A stretch of 64,000 nt of DNA from Flavobacterium channae (GTDB lineage Bacteria > Bacteroidota > Bacteroidia > Flavobacteriales > Flavobacteriaceae): NCBI RefSeq assembly GCF_021172165.1, contig NZ_CP089096.1:1116001-1180000 (forward strand), read 5' to 3'. Below are positions 26,217-36,700 of the stretch, piece by piece. Within the stretch, counting starts at the first letter, position 1; the number at the start of each line of letters is the position of its first letter. The translations under genes were made by a program, and so were the position numbers. The notes under the pieces are model-generated. The model was not told where the DNA came from. It worked only from the letters and a program-made list of their open reading frames with translations, and searched no databases.

Positions 26217-28406
26217 ATGTTTAAGAAAGTAACGCTAACCTTATGGGTATTATTTACATTTCAGCTACTTATAGGGCAAGGAATTGGTTATAAAGATAAG
26301 TATGCAAGAGGATTGTACGATAAAGCACTAAATGGATTAAATGATTTAAAATGTAGAGAATCATTAATGTATTCCGAGCAACTTTTAGAATATGCTTTAA
26401 AGAAAAATAAGTATGATATGGCTGCGGCTTCATACAATATAATCGGGTTAAATTTTGAAGAATTTGGCGATTTAAAAAAATCAATTCAATACTACACTAC
26501 AGGAGTTTCTTATGCTAAATTAGCTAAGAACGATACCATCGAGAATTATCTTTACAACAACATTGGGAATCTTTATTATTTTAAACTTAAAGATTCTAAA
26601 AAGGGACTTTATTATTATCAAAAATCGTATGAATTATCTAAAAGAATTGATACGAATAGAAATATTGCTTTTGCAGAAATCAATTTAGCCGATGTTTATT
26701 TAGATCTAAAAGAATACAGCAAGGCAATTCATTATTTGAATTTAGTTGCTCAAAAAAAAGCTGAAAATGATTATGAAATGGGAATGTCATATTATTCTTT
26801 ATTGGCATTCTATTATCAAAAGCAAAAAGATTATGTAAAAGCAGAAAGTAACTTTTTAAAATGTATTTCTGGTTTTCCATATGTTAAAATGGAATATCTT
26901 AAAGCGCATAAAATGGATATCTATTTTATGGTTTATGAATTTTATAAAGAATTGAATAAGACAGAGAAAGCATTATCTTATTTAGAACTTCACGATAAAC
27001 TACAAGACGAAATTTTTAGCGAAGAAAGAAATCTTGAAATTCAAATGGGTGGTGGCGATATAGATGCTTTGGCATACAAATATAAAGTGCAACAAATTGA
27101 AACCGAGAAAAAAGCACAGGAGCATAAAATTTTAGCCTCAAAGCGTTTTAATAAAGTAGTTTTAGTGTTTTTAGGCTTTGTAATTGTGTTCTCTATTTTT
27201 ATTTTTAAAGCATTTGTAAACTATAAAAATTTAAGTAAAAAGTTAGCGGATTATAATTTTCAATTACAAGTTGCTCGTGAAAAATCGGAAGAAGCAACAC
27301 GATTAAAAGCCCAATTTTTATCCAATGTAAGTCACGAATTACGAACACCGCTTTATGGCGTAATTGGAATGGCCGAAATTTTAGAAAGCGAACACAAAGA
27401 AATAAAAGATAGTCCTTATTTTAATGCATTAAAGTTTTCATCACATTATCTTTTAACCTTAATTAATGATGTTTTAAATGTTTATAAAATAGAAGATAGT
27501 GATATCGAATTCAATTACGAAAATATTAATATTAGAGAAGAAATTGGACACATCAAGCAATCGATGAATGTAATTGCTAAGTCAAATAAAAACGAATTTA
27601 TTATTGACATTGCTGAAAATGTACCAGTTTTTATAAAAACCGATTTAACCAGATTTTCACAAATCCTAATTAATTTAGTTAGTAATTCATTGAAGTTTAC
27701 TAAACGAGGAAAAGTTACGCTTATCTTGTCGATGGAAGAAAGCAACAATCAACGTTATTTAAAGTTAGATGTTTTAGATACAGGAATTGGTATTCCTGAA
27801 GAATATTTGGATAAGATTTTTGAAAAATTCGTTCAGGTTGATGTCAATCTTCAAGAACAATATAAAGGAACCGGACTTGGATTATCTATCGTAAAAAGAT
27901 TGGTAGAATTATTTAATGGCAGAATTGAAGTAGAAAGTAAAATTAATGAAGGAAGTAAATTTACAGTTCATTTTCCATACATTCCAGCTGATAAAATAGA
28001 AGATTGCAATCAGTTGAAAATGCATTCGCACCAAAAACTTAAAACACTTAATATTTTAGTTGTAGAAGACAACAAAATAAACCAAATGGTAACCAAGAAA
28101 TTGCTCGAAAAAAACGGTCACAATTATGTAATGGCAGAAAACGGACTAGAAGCTTTATTACTTGTGGAAGAGAATAAGTTTGATGTAATTTTGATGGACA
28201 TTAATATGCCAGTCATGAATGGAATTGAAGCTTCAATAAAAATGCGAAACTTAGGAATTAAAACACCAATTATTGCTTTAACAGCTTCAGACAAAGAAAA
28301 TATTTTAAAAGAAATTTTAGAAAAGAAAAATGGTCTTACCGATGTTTTGGTAAAACCATTTGAATATTCTGATTTGGAAAATGTAATTTCGAGGTATATT
28401 AGTTAG
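26217..28406 (+). CDS. Hybrid sensor histidine kinase with TPR sensor domain
   Basis: 729 residues. Signal peptide (about 1-21), then a periplasmic domain of TPR-type helical repeats (about 30-290), one membrane helix (about 317-337, VVLVFLGFVIVFSIFIF) and a coiled coil. The HisKA domain has NVSHELRTPL (His near 373), and the HATPase domain has LINLVSNSLKFT and GTGLGLSIVKRL. A C-terminal receiver has VILMDINMPVMNG (Asp near 661). It probably passes phosphate onward through an Hpt protein or acts by itself; no partner is adjacent. Confidence 0.93.
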   Translation: MFKKVTLTLWVLFTFQLLIGQGIGYKDKYARGLYDKALNGLNDLKCRESLMYSEQLLEYALKKNKYDMAAASYNIIGLNFEEFGDLKKSIQYYTTGVSYAKLAKNDTIENYLYNNIGNLYYFKLKDSKKGLYYYQKSYELSKRIDTNRNIAFAEINLADVYLDLKEYSKAIHYLNLVAQKKAENDYEMGMSYYSLLAFYYQKQKDYVKAESNFLKCISGFPYVKMEYLKAHKMDIYFMVYEFYKELNKTEKALSYLELHDKLQDEIFSEERNLEIQMGGGDIDALAYKYKVQQIETEKKAQEHKILASKRFNKVVLVFLGFVIVFSIFIFKAFVNYKNLSKKLADYNFQLQVAREKSEEATRLKAQFLSNVSHELRTPLYGVIGMAEILESEHKEIKDSPYFNALKFSSHYLLTLINDVLNVYKIEDSDIEFNYENINIREEIGHIKQSMNVIAKSNKNEFIIDIAENVPVFIKTDLTRFSQILINLVSNSLKFTKRGKVTLILSMEESNNQRYLKLDVLDTGIGIPEEYLDKIFEKFVQVDVNLQEQYKGTGLGLSIVKRLVELFNGRIEVESKINEGSKFTVHFPYIPADKIEDCNQLKMHSHQKLKTLNILVVEDNKINQMVTKKLLEKNGHNYVMAENGLEALLLVEENKFDVILMDINMPVMNGIEASIKMRNLGIKTPIIALTASDKENILKEILEKKNGLTDVLVKPFEYSDLENVISRYIS

Positions 28407-28869
28407 ATTTCTGTAAAATATAGGTGGTAGGAGTATTGGTTTCTAAATACATTGTTAGGTGCAATTTATTATCGTTAAAATAGAAAAACGCTTCTTTTTT
28501 TAATTTAATATTTGCCATATTGGTTACATCCAAAATTATTAAGTCATTTAATATTTCAAAAGTTCCTTTAAAAGTTGGGTAAATCGCTTTCTTTGATAAA
28601 AAATAATAAAACTCATTCTCGTTTTTAAATTCAAAAATCAAATATTTATTGTCGCCTCTAATTGAGGCTTTATAATCTTGAAGCGATACTCCGCCTTTGT
28701 AAAGTTTTTGCATTTTTTCAGATAATACAATTGAGTCATTTTGAACTTTATAATAATAGTCATTATTGTAGACTTCAAGAACTTCCCATTTTCCAATAAG
28801 TGCTTTATTTTCTTGACTTATAATCGAGTTAGATAGTAAAACTATGATGATTAAAATTATTTTTTTCAT
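28399..28869 (-). CDS. Lipocalin-like secreted protein of unknown function
   Basis: 156 residues with a signal peptide (MKKIILIIIVLLSNSIISQ) and the opening ALIGKWEVLEVYN, which resembles the lipocalin-like GKW segment of small flavobacterial proteins. It overlaps the end of the convergent kinase gene by 8 bp. It lies 30 bp downstream of a similar small secreted protein gene. Function not recognised. Confidence 0.7.
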   Translation of the reverse strand: MKKIILIIIVLLSNSIISQENKALIGKWEVLEVYNNDYYYKVQNDSIVLSEKMQKLYKGGVSLQDYKASIRGDNKYLIFEFKNENEFYYFLSKKAIYPTFKGTFEILNDLIILDVTNMANIKLKKEAFFYFNDNKLHLTMYLETNTPTTYILQKSN

Positions 28870-28899
28870 TCAAGAATAATATCAATTTTCATTCCACAA

Positions 28900-29244
28900 T
28901 TACTTCTTTTTCCATTTATCAAATCCTAAAACGCTTGGTTTTATTTCTTTTTGCCATTGTTTTCCAAATGTTTTGTTTAGGAATTCAAAAACCCATACAT
29001 TTTTTTCTTCATATTCTTTAAAGTTAGTAGGAGCAACACAACCAAAATCGTGAAACTGAATATTGTATTTTTTACCAAAAGCTAAATCCTCTTTGGTAAT
29101 TACAGAAGCAATTCCGCCTAAAAGATAAATAGTTTTAGTGTTTGAATTAATTTCAATTTTGATAGTGTCGTTTTGTTTTTTCTCTTGTGAATATGAACAA
29201 TTGATAACAAAAAGTAGGAAAAGAATAATTTTTATAGTTTTCAT
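28900..29244 (-). CDS. Small secreted protein, possibly FEKKY-domain
   Basis: 114 residues: signal peptide (MKTIKIILFLLFVINCSYSQ), then a short globular domain with YLLGGIAS, KKYNIQFHDFGCV and FGKQWQKEI. The KKYNI...FGC pattern resembles the small domain named FEKKY in Bacteroidota annotation, from memory rather than search. It follows the anti-sigma-like gene by 19 bp and is probably co-transcribed with the sigma factor. Confidence 0.6.
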   Translation of the reverse strand: MKTIKIILFLLFVINCSYSQEKKQNDTIKIEINSNTKTIYLLGGIASVITKEDLAFGKKYNIQFHDFGCVAPTNFKEYEEKNVWVFEFLNKTFGKQWQKEIKPSVLGFDKWKKK

Positions 29245-29263
29245 AATTTTATTTTTGATTTCG

Positions 29264-30175
29264 TTACTTCTTTATCGTAATAATCACAACCCCTTTTTTG
29301 CCTTTTTCGCCATAAATTGGAATGGCTTTTTCAGGTTGTAAAACAACTATAGTATCAATTTTTTGTTTACTCAATGGCGCATACGGACTTGTAGGATTTT
29401 CACCAAACAACGATTCTTCCGAATATTCCACTCCGTTTATAAAATAAATTGGTTCTTTTAATTCAACAATCGAATCAATTTTATCAGTATCTAAATTCGA
29501 AATTTCTTTTTTGCTCAATTTTCCGTCTATTAGAACTAAATCGTTATTTGTTGTTCCCTTATCTTTTTCTTGTGTTGTCTCGGATGAATTCGTATTTGCC
29601 ACATCATAACGTCTTCCTTTTGCTAAGTAGCCTGAATTGTTTATTGAAGAAGAGTTATACATACTGTTGTTGTAACTAGGAACCAAACTCGTTTTAGCCG
29701 TTTCCGTAACTTCTTCCATCGCAACAATTGGAGCCGCAACCATTATTTCTTTTTTCGATTTGTAATTAATAGTGTCGTTGATAACAATATTGTTTTGAAT
29801 TACAATTTGTTGTTGTAAAATTTGCTCTGCATTTTCTTTTATTGCAGGATTTGTATTTACAAATCCATTTGCTGATTCAGGTTTAGGAATATTGTTCTTA
29901 ACAGTATCAACATCCGTAATCGTATTCTCTGGAATAATTATATCCTGATTAATAGAATCACTTGGTTGTAAAAAGATATAACCTAATGATCCAACTAAAA
30001 TTATGGATGCTGCTACTGCTAACTTTTTCCACAAATGTTTCTCTTTTTGAAGTGTTTGTGTTTCTAGCTTGTCTTCAACGCGTGCCCAAATCTTATCCAT
30101 TCCAGGAAAGTCTTTTTGCTCGGCATTTTCGGCAGCTTGTTGGATTTTTTTATATAATTTTTCTTCTGTTCCCAT
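29264..30175 (-). CDS. Anti-sigma-like membrane protein with TonB-plug-like C-terminus
   Basis: 303 residues. The N-terminal ~45 residues are cytoplasmic and charged, one membrane helix follows at about 50-68 (KKLAVAASIILVGSLGYIFL), and then a long extracytoplasmic region. The C-terminal 90 residues contain EPIYFINGVEYSEESLFG and a final IPIYGEKGKKGVVIITIKK, close to the end of the plug domain of SusC/TonB receptors. It starts 2 bp after the ECF sigma factor gene, so it probably holds that sigma factor. The receptor-like end suggests sensing by mimicry, an inference. Confidence 0.8.
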   Translation of the reverse strand: MGTEEKLYKKIQQAAENAEQKDFPGMDKIWARVEDKLETQTLQKEKHLWKKLAVAASIILVGSLGYIFLQPSDSINQDIIIPENTITDVDTVKNNIPKPESANGFVNTNPAIKENAEQILQQQIVIQNNIVINDTINYKSKKEIMVAAPIVAMEEVTETAKTSLVPSYNNSMYNSSSINNSGYLAKGRRYDVANTNSSETTQEKDKGTTNNDLVLIDGKLSKKEISNLDTDKIDSIVELKEPIYFINGVEYSEESLFGENPTSPYAPLSKQKIDTIVVLQPEKAIPIYGEKGKKGVVIITIKK

Positions 30176-30177
30176 GA

Positions 30178-30711
30178 TTATTTTGCTTTTTGATAATAAA
30201 ATGTTCTTACCAATTCTTTTAATTTACTCCTAGCAGCATTCAATTGCGATTTTGATGTTCCTTCGCTAATGCCAAGTTGCTCTGCAATTTCTTTGTGCGA
30301 ATAACCTTCAATCACAAACAAATTAAAAATCGTTTGACATCCATCTGGAATGTATTGGAGTAAATTGAGCAAATCTTCTTCTTCTAAATCGGTAACTTCA
30401 TCAGCTAAAGGTTGCGAATTGTAACTCACATCTTCCAAATACAAATTAAAGTTGATGTTCTTTTTAATTTGTAAAAGGCAATTGTTTACTGTTATTTTTC
30501 GAGCCCAAGCTTCAAAAGCCAAATCCTCTTTTAATTGTTCGATTTTTGTAAATATGGTAAAAAAAGCATCGGCCAATACTTCTTCAATTTCTTCCTCCTT
30601 TTTTATATACCGTTTACACAAACGATAGAGCTTCGGCGCCATAATTTCATACACCATGCGTTGCGCTTCGCGGTGTTGTTTTCGGCAGCCTTGTATGTGT
30701 TTTACATCCAT
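30178..30711 (-). CDS. ECF-type RNA polymerase sigma factor
   Basis: 177 residues from the ATG at 30711 (a TTG at 30729 is an unneeded upstream alternative). Region 2 has ADAFFTIFTKIEQL and FEAWARKITVNNCL. Region 4 has IEGYSHKEIAEQLGISEGTSKSQLNAARSKLKELV. The anti-sigma-like gene follows 2 bp downstream. Together they form a typical trans-envelope signalling pair; the regulon is unknown. Confidence 0.92.
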   Translation of the reverse strand: MDVKHIQGCRKQHREAQRMVYEIMAPKLYRLCKRYIKKEEEIEEVLADAFFTIFTKIEQLKEDLAFEAWARKITVNNCLLQIKKNINFNLYLEDVSYNSQPLADEVTDLEEEDLLNLLQYIPDGCQTIFNLFVIEGYSHKEIAEQLGISEGTSKSQLNAARSKLKELVRTFYYQKAK

Positions 30712-30770
30712 AAAATGTTTTGTTTTCAAAAATCAAGTTCAAGGGCAAATGCAATGTTCAATTTGTTTTG

Positions 30771-30812
30771 CTTTTGAACTTGTTCTTGAATTTGAACTTG
30801 TTCTTGCTTCCC
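30771..30812. repeat. Short direct repeat TTGAACTTGTTCTTG
   Basis: The 15-mer occurs twice in a row (30775-30789 and 30796-30810) with a shorter TTCAAGTTC-type inverted relative nearby, just upstream of the sigma-factor gene. It could be an operator or leader structure; nothing stronger can be said. Confidence 0.5.
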
Positions 30813-30866
30813 TTTTTTATATAGAGCAGAAAAGTTGGTAAAAGGTTGGGAAGGAAGTAAAAAAAA

Positions 30867-31688
30867 TTATTTCTTCAATGTCAATTTATAAATTTCAGCT
30901 TCTAAAGCCTCCGTATCATTGTCTTCGCATAATAAAAACTCAATTTCAGTTTCTGATTCTTTGTAAAGCGTAATACCTTCAAATTTCTGATGTTCCGATA
31001 ATAATTGCACATTAATAATTTCAAATGTCGGTGCATGCATGATTCCTAAAATGGTTCCTAAAACTTCGCCATCTTCATAAGTAGATGTTGTGTTTTCGGC
31101 ACAAGCCAAGAAATAAATTCTATCACCAACTAAAATGGCATCGGTAAAAGTGGTTTCAATATCATCTAACGTCGGAAGTGAAATTGGCACAAATCGAATG
31201 CCGTCTTCTTGGTTGTTTGGAATAATAAAAATTCCATTTCGACTATTTTTTGAATTGCCTCTTTGAAACAGCAACATAGTTTGATGCGCATAAATAGCGC
31301 CTTCAATATTCAATTGGTCATCTGTAAACGAACCAATATCTTTTAATTTTTGATATAGAGTTGATAAATCTTGCGTTTGTAAAGCATCCGAACCCAAATC
31401 TAAAGTAAACATCGTATTACGTTTTTGGGTTGAACCTGAACCTAATATAATCAGTTGATTTCCATATTGAGTGATGCATTCCAAATCCATTTTTAAATCT
31501 TTGGAAATGTTTTCTTTGGCGTCTTTTACTAATGGAAATTTGAGCAAAAGTTTTTTATCGATGTCGTATTGGTACAAAAAACTACTGGAATCAGATATTA
31601 CGAATAAAACATTTTGTGAATACACCAATCCTGATGCTGCTGAAATGCCTTTTATCGTGAAGAAATTAGTAAGTTTGAAATTTTCCAT
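30867..31688 (-). CDS. DUF6929-like probable beta-propeller protein
   Basis: 273 residues, no signal peptide. Short beta-strand-rich repeats with aromatic and glycine patterns (ISAASGLVYSQNVLFVISDSS, LECITQYGNQLIILGSGST, INVQLLSEHQKFEGITLYK). The layout resembles the flavobacterial DUF6929 family, as far as I can judge from memory. No catalytic motif identified. It stands alone, divergent from ppk2. Confidence 0.6.
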   Translation of the reverse strand: MENFKLTNFFTIKGISAASGLVYSQNVLFVISDSSSFLYQYDIDKKLLLKFPLVKDAKENISKDLKMDLECITQYGNQLIILGSGSTQKRNTMFTLDLGSDALQTQDLSTLYQKLKDIGSFTDDQLNIEGAIYAHQTMLLFQRGNSKNSRNGIFIIPNNQEDGIRFVPISLPTLDDIETTFTDAILVGDRIYFLACAENTTSTYEDGEVLGTILGIMHAPTFEIINVQLLSEHQKFEGITLYKESETEIEFLLCEDNDTEALEAEIYKLTLKK

Positions 31689-31770
31689 ATTTTTACAAAA
31701 GAGTTAACAATTTTTAGCGCAAATTAGCCTCTAAAAGTACTATTTTTACAGAGATTTAAAACCAACAAAG

Positions 31771-32646
31771 ATGGAAAATATCAATATTGAAGATTTTAAA
31801 GTGAAAGGTAAAATTAAGTTAGATGATTTTCTAACCAAACTTCCTATTGATACTGAGAAAGAACAAGAAGAATTAGCGTTAGATAAAATCCAAAAGAAGC
31901 TTTCGAAAAAGCAAGATGCCATGTACGCGCACAATCGTCATGCGTTTTTGATTTGCTTACAAGGTATGGATACAAGCGGGAAAGATAGTTTAATTCGTGA
32001 GGTTTTCAAGGAGTTTAATCCGCGTGGCGTAGTGGTGCATAGTTTTAAAACTCCTAATCCAACCGAATTAGAACATGATTATTTATGGCGTCATTATTTG
32101 GCTTTACCCGAAAAAGGAAAATTCGCTGTTTTCAATCGAACGCATTATGAAAATGTATTGGTAACACGAGTGCATCCCGAATATATTTTGTTTGAAAACT
32201 TACCAGGAATTGAAAAAGTAGAAGATATTACCCCTCAATTTTGGGAAAATCGAATGGAACAAATCGTGAATTTCGAAAAGCATATTTCGCAAAACGGAAC
32301 CAAAATTTTGAAGTTTTACTTTCACATGAGTAAAGAGGAGCAAAGAGAACGATTGCTAAAGCGATTGGAAAATCCAGAAGATAATTGGAAATTTAGTACA
32401 GGCGATTTAAAAGAGCGTGAACGATGGGATGATTACATGAAATATTACGAAGAAGCAATCAATAAAACATCTACTGATTTTGCTCCTTGGTATATTATTC
32501 CAGCAGATGATAAAGGAGTTGCGAGATACATTGTGGCAAAAACAATTTGGGAAGAAATGCAAAAACTGACAGATATTGCCGAGCCAGAATTGGATCCAAA
32601 AGTAAAAGCCAATATTGAAATGTATCGTGAGCAATTGAAGAGATAA
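31771..32646 (+). CDS. ppk2: Polyphosphate kinase 2 family protein
   Basis: PPK2 enzymes transfer phosphate from polyphosphate to nucleotides (ADP/GDP, or AMP in class II). 291 residues. Walker A is LQGMDTSGKDSLI, followed by VVVHSFKTPNPTE and DYLWRHYLALPEKG and the lid-type Arg run KEEQRERLLKRLENP. The single domain and length fit class I or III; class cannot be settled by eye. The next gene begins 43 bp downstream. Confidence 0.93.
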   Translation: MENINIEDFKVKGKIKLDDFLTKLPIDTEKEQEELALDKIQKKLSKKQDAMYAHNRHAFLICLQGMDTSGKDSLIREVFKEFNPRGVVVHSFKTPNPTELEHDYLWRHYLALPEKGKFAVFNRTHYENVLVTRVHPEYILFENLPGIEKVEDITPQFWENRMEQIVNFEKHISQNGTKILKFYFHMSKEEQRERLLKRLENPEDNWKFSTGDLKERERWDDYMKYYEEAINKTSTDFAPWYIIPADDKGVARYIVAKTIWEEMQKLTDIAEPELDPKVKANIEMYREQLKR

Positions 32647-32689
32647 TATAAAATGCAATTTCAAGAACAATAAACAACAGACAGTTATA

Positions 32690-33259
32690 ATGAAAGTATA
32701 TACCAAAACAGGCGACTCAGGAACTACAGCATTATTTGGAGGAACTCGTGTGCCAAAACATCATATAAGAATCGAAAGCTACGGAACAGTTGACGAGTTA
32801 AATTCGCATATTGGTTTAATTCGTGATCAAGATATGAATGAGTTGTACAAAAAAGTATTAATTGAAGTGCAAGACAGATTGTTTACTGTTGGTGCTATTT
32901 TAGCAACTCCTCCAGAAAAAGAAACTTTAAAAAACGGACAACCTCGCTTACAAAATTTAGGTATAGTTGAGTCGGATATTGAATTTTTAGAGAACGAAAT
33001 TGATATAATGGAAGAAGCGTTGCCACCTATGACGCATTTTGTTTTACCAGGAGGTCATACAACTGTGTCATATTGTCATATTGCACGTTGTGTTTGCCGT
33101 AGAGCTGAGCGTTTAGCAGTGCATTTAAATGACATTGAGCCTACAGACGAACGTGTCATAAAGTACTTAAACCGACTTTCTGACTACCTTTTTGTCTTGG
33201 CACGAAAGTTGTCTCATGATTTGAATGCTGATGAAGTTCAATGGATACCTAGGAAATAA
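32690..33259 (+). CDS. Corrinoid (cob(I)alamin) adenosyltransferase, PduO type
   Basis: 189 residues. The N-terminal signature KVYTKTGDSGTTALFGG and the GTVDELNSHIGL segment are the ATP and cobalamin contacts; the C-terminal part has RRAERLAV and YLNRLSDYLFVLAR. It makes adenosylcobalamin from reduced cobalamin and ATP. No B12 riboswitch is evident upstream; the short space to ppk2 suggests co-transcription. Confidence 0.94.
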   Translation: MKVYTKTGDSGTTALFGGTRVPKHHIRIESYGTVDELNSHIGLIRDQDMNELYKKVLIEVQDRLFTVGAILATPPEKETLKNGQPRLQNLGIVESDIEFLENEIDIMEEALPPMTHFVLPGGHTTVSYCHIARCVCRRAERLAVHLNDIEPTDERVIKYLNRLSDYLFVLARKLSHDLNADEVQWIPRK

Positions 33260-33384
33260 TATTGAATCATCAGTTTTGAGTGTTTTAATAATAGAAATTT
33301 TGATAATAAAGACTTGTTAAAAGACCTATTTTCAGCACTTAAAAAAAACGTTCTTAAATTTTGATAAAAAAAGTAAAAAAAAAC

Positions 33385-33414
33385 TTGCCTTATTGAGTAA
33401 TAAATTTATTTTTG
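33385..33414 (+). promoter_or_regulatory. Bacteroidota-type promoter (TTG-N19-TATTTTTG)
   Basis: TTG at 33385-33387 and TATTTTTG at 33407-33414 with exactly 19 nt between them, followed after 23 nt by the ATG at 33438. Confidence 0.8.
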
Positions 33415-33437
33415 CATAAACTTAAATCGATAAAAAG

Positions 33438-33659
33438 ATGTATTGGACATTAGAATTAGCGTCATATTTAAGTGATGCGCCTTGGCCAGCAACCAAAGAT
33501 GAACTTATCGACTATGCTATTAGAACTGGAGCTCCATTAGAAGTAGTGGAAAACTTACAGTCTATAGAAGACGAAGGAGAAATCTATGAATCAATGGAAG
33601 AGATTTGGCCTGATTATCCTACTGACGAAGATTATCTTTGGAATGAGGATGAATATTAA
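33438..33659 (+). CDS. DUF2795-like small acidic protein
   Basis: 73 residues, very acidic at the end. The N-terminal half (LASYLSDAPWPATKDELIDYAIRTGAP) resembles DUF2795, a small helical domain. It has its own strong promoter and lies directly before secA with a terminator between. Function unknown. Confidence 0.85.
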   Translation: MYWTLELASYLSDAPWPATKDELIDYAIRTGAPLEVVENLQSIEDEGEIYESMEEIWPDYPTDEDYLWNEDEY

Positions 33660-33683
33660 AAATAAATAACCACAACAGAAACA

Positions 33684-33709
33684 AGTCTCTTTACTGAGGC
33701 TTTTTTTTT
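33684..33709 (+). terminator. Terminator between the DUF2795 gene and secA
   Basis: AGTCTC-TTTACT-GAGGCT stem (one GU pair), followed by nine T. Confidence 0.75.
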
Positions 33710-33712
33710 GGT

Positions 33713-33720
33713 TATATTTG
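33713..33720 (+). promoter_or_regulatory. Candidate -7 element of secA
   Basis: TATATTTG, 26 bp before the secA ATG, immediately after the terminator T-run. No TTG at the expected -33 spacing. Confidence 0.55.
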
Positions 33721-33746
33721 CAAACCTATTTTAGAAAATAAAAATT

Positions 33747-36700
33747 ATGAGTATCATAAATTCCATATTGAAGGCTTTTGTGGGGGATAAATCGGAGAAA
33801 GATGTAAAAGCGATTCAACCACTAATCAATAAAATAAAATCGTTTGAGGGTGCTTTACAAGCATTATCTCATGATGAATTACGTGCTAAAACTGCCGAAT
33901 TCAAAGCTAAAATTAAATCTGCTCGTGCAGAAAAAGACGCTAAAATTGCTTCTTTAAAACAAGATGCAGAACAAACTCAAGATATTGATGCGCGTGAAGA
34001 TATTTACGCTGAAATCGATAAGATTGAAAAAGAAGCCTATGAAATTTCTGAGAAAGTATTAAATGATATTTTACCAGAAGCTTTTGCAGTAGTTAAAGAA
34101 ACGGCTCGTCGTTTTAAAGATAATCCTACAATTACCGTAACTGCAACTCCAAAAGATAGAGAGTTATCGGCTACTAAGCCATACATCGCTATTGAAGGTG
34201 ATAACGCTACATGGGCAAATTCTTGGGATGCTGCAGGTAAAGCCATCACTTGGGATATGATTCACTACGACGTTCAGTTAATTGGTGGAGTTGTATTACA
34301 CCAAGGTAAAATTGCCGAAATGCAAACGGGTGAAGGTAAAACGTTAGTAGCAACATTACCATTATACTTAAATGCTTTAACTGGAAATGGTGTTCATTTA
34401 GTAACGGTAAACGACTATTTAGCACGTCGTGATAGTACTTGGAAAGCGCCTTTATTTGAATTCCACGGAATGACAGTTGATTGTATCGATAATCACCAAC
34501 CGAATTCTCCTGAAAGAAGAAAAGCTTACAACGCCGATATTACGTATGGAACAAATAATGAATTTGGTTTCGATTATTTGAGAGATAATATGGCGCATGC
34601 TCCAGAAGATTTAGTACAACGCAAACACAATTATGCAATTGTCGATGAGGTTGACTCGGTATTAATTGATGATGCAAGAACGCCATTAATTATTTCAGGA
34701 CCAGTTCCGCAAGGAGATCGTCACGAATTTTTAGAGTTAAAGCCTAAAGTTGAAAACCTTGTAAACTTACAACGTAAACTAGCAACTGATTGTTTAACAG
34801 AAGCAAAACGTTTGTTTAAAGAAGGTAATAATAAAGATGCAGGATTTAACTTATTCCGTTCTTACAGAGCGTTACCAAAGAGTAAAGCATTAATCAAGTT
34901 TTTATCGGAAGAAGGAGTAAAACAATTACTTCAAAAAACAGAAAACTATTACATGCAAGATAACAACAGAGAAATGCCAAAAATTGATGAGGCATTGTAC
35001 TTTGTTATTGAAGAGAAAAACAATCAAGTAGAATTAACAGATAACGGAATTCAGTTTTTATCTACTGATACAGATTCGCATTTCTTTGTTTTACCAGATA
35101 TTGGAACAGGAATTGCTCAAATTGAAAAAGAAAATTTATCTCCTGAAGAAACAGCAGAAAAGAAAGAAGAATTATTCCGTGATTTCTCTGTAAAATCAGA
35201 ACGTATACATACATTAACGCAGTTATTAAAAGCATATACTTTATTTGAAAAAGATACAGAATATGTAATCATGGATAATAAGGTTATGATTGTTGATGAG
35301 CAAACAGGTCGTATTATGGACGGTCGTCGTTACTCAGATGGTTTACATCAAGCAATCGAAGCTAAAGAAAATGTGAAAATTGAAGCAGCTACGCAAACTT
35401 TCGCAACAATTACATTACAGAATTATTTCCGTATGTACAACAAGTTGGGAGGTATGACAGGTACAGCTTCAACAGAAGCAGGTGAGTTCTGGGAAATCTA
35501 CAAATTAGATGTTGTTGAAATTCCAACAAATCGTCCAATTGCTCGTAAAGATAAAGACGATTTGATTTATAGAACAGTTCGTGAAAAATTCAACGCAGTT
35601 ATCGAAGATGTTGTAAAATTATCAGAAGCTGGAAGACCAGTATTGATTGGTACAACTTCTGTTGAGATTTCAGAATTATTAAGCCGAATGTTAAAAATTA
35701 GAGGTATTCAACACAATGTATTGAATGCTAAAATGCACAAAAGTGAGGCAGAAATTGTAGCAGAAGCTGGTAAACCAGGAGTTGTTACAATTGCAACAAA
35801 TATGGCAGGTCGTGGTACCGATATTAAATTATCTGCTGAAGTTAAAAAAGCAGGTGGTTTAGCAATCATTGGTACAGAACGTCACGATTCTCGTCGTGTA
35901 GACCGTCAGTTACGTGGTCGTGCTGGTCGTCAAGGTGACGTTGGTAGTTCACAATTCTACGTGTCTTTAGAAGATAACTTAATGCGTTTATTCGGTTCTG
36001 AAAGAGTTGCAAAAGTTATGGATAGAATTGGTCTAAAAGAAGGTGAAGTTATTCAACATTCTATGATGACCAAATCTATTGAAAGAGCACAGAAAAAAGT
36101 AGAAGAAAACAATTTTGGAGTTCGTAAACGTTTGTTAGAATATGATGACGTTATGAATGCTCAAAGAGAAGTAGTATACAAAAGAAGACGTCATGCTTTA
36201 CATGGAGAGCGTTTGAAAGTGGATATTGCTAATATGATGTACGATACTTGTGAATTAGTTGTTGAACAAAACAAATTAGCAGAAGATTTCAAAAACTTTG
36301 AGTTTGAATTGATTCGTTATTTTTCAATTAGTTCACCAATTTCTCAAGCAGAATTTTCTAAATTATCAGTTAGAGATATTACAGGTAAAGTATATAAAGC
36401 AGTTTTAGCTCATTATGAAGAAAAAATTGCAAGAGATGCACGCGAAGCATATCCAATTATCAAAAATGTATACGAAAACAATAATGGTCAGTACCAAAGA
36501 ATTGTAGTGCCTTTCTCTGATGGAATCAAATCTTTAAATGTAGTAACTGATTTAGAAAAAGCATATACCTCAGAAGGTCGTTCGTTAGTGGCTGATTTCG
36601 AGAAAAACATCACTTTAGCAATTGTTGATGAAGCTTGGAAAAAACACTTACGTAAAATGGACGAATTGAAACAATCAGTTCAATTAGCTGTTCATGAGCA

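Noticed and set aside
32647..32689. Cobalamin riboswitch before the adenosyltransferase gene
   Set aside because: The gap is only 43 bp, far too short for the B12-box aptamer.
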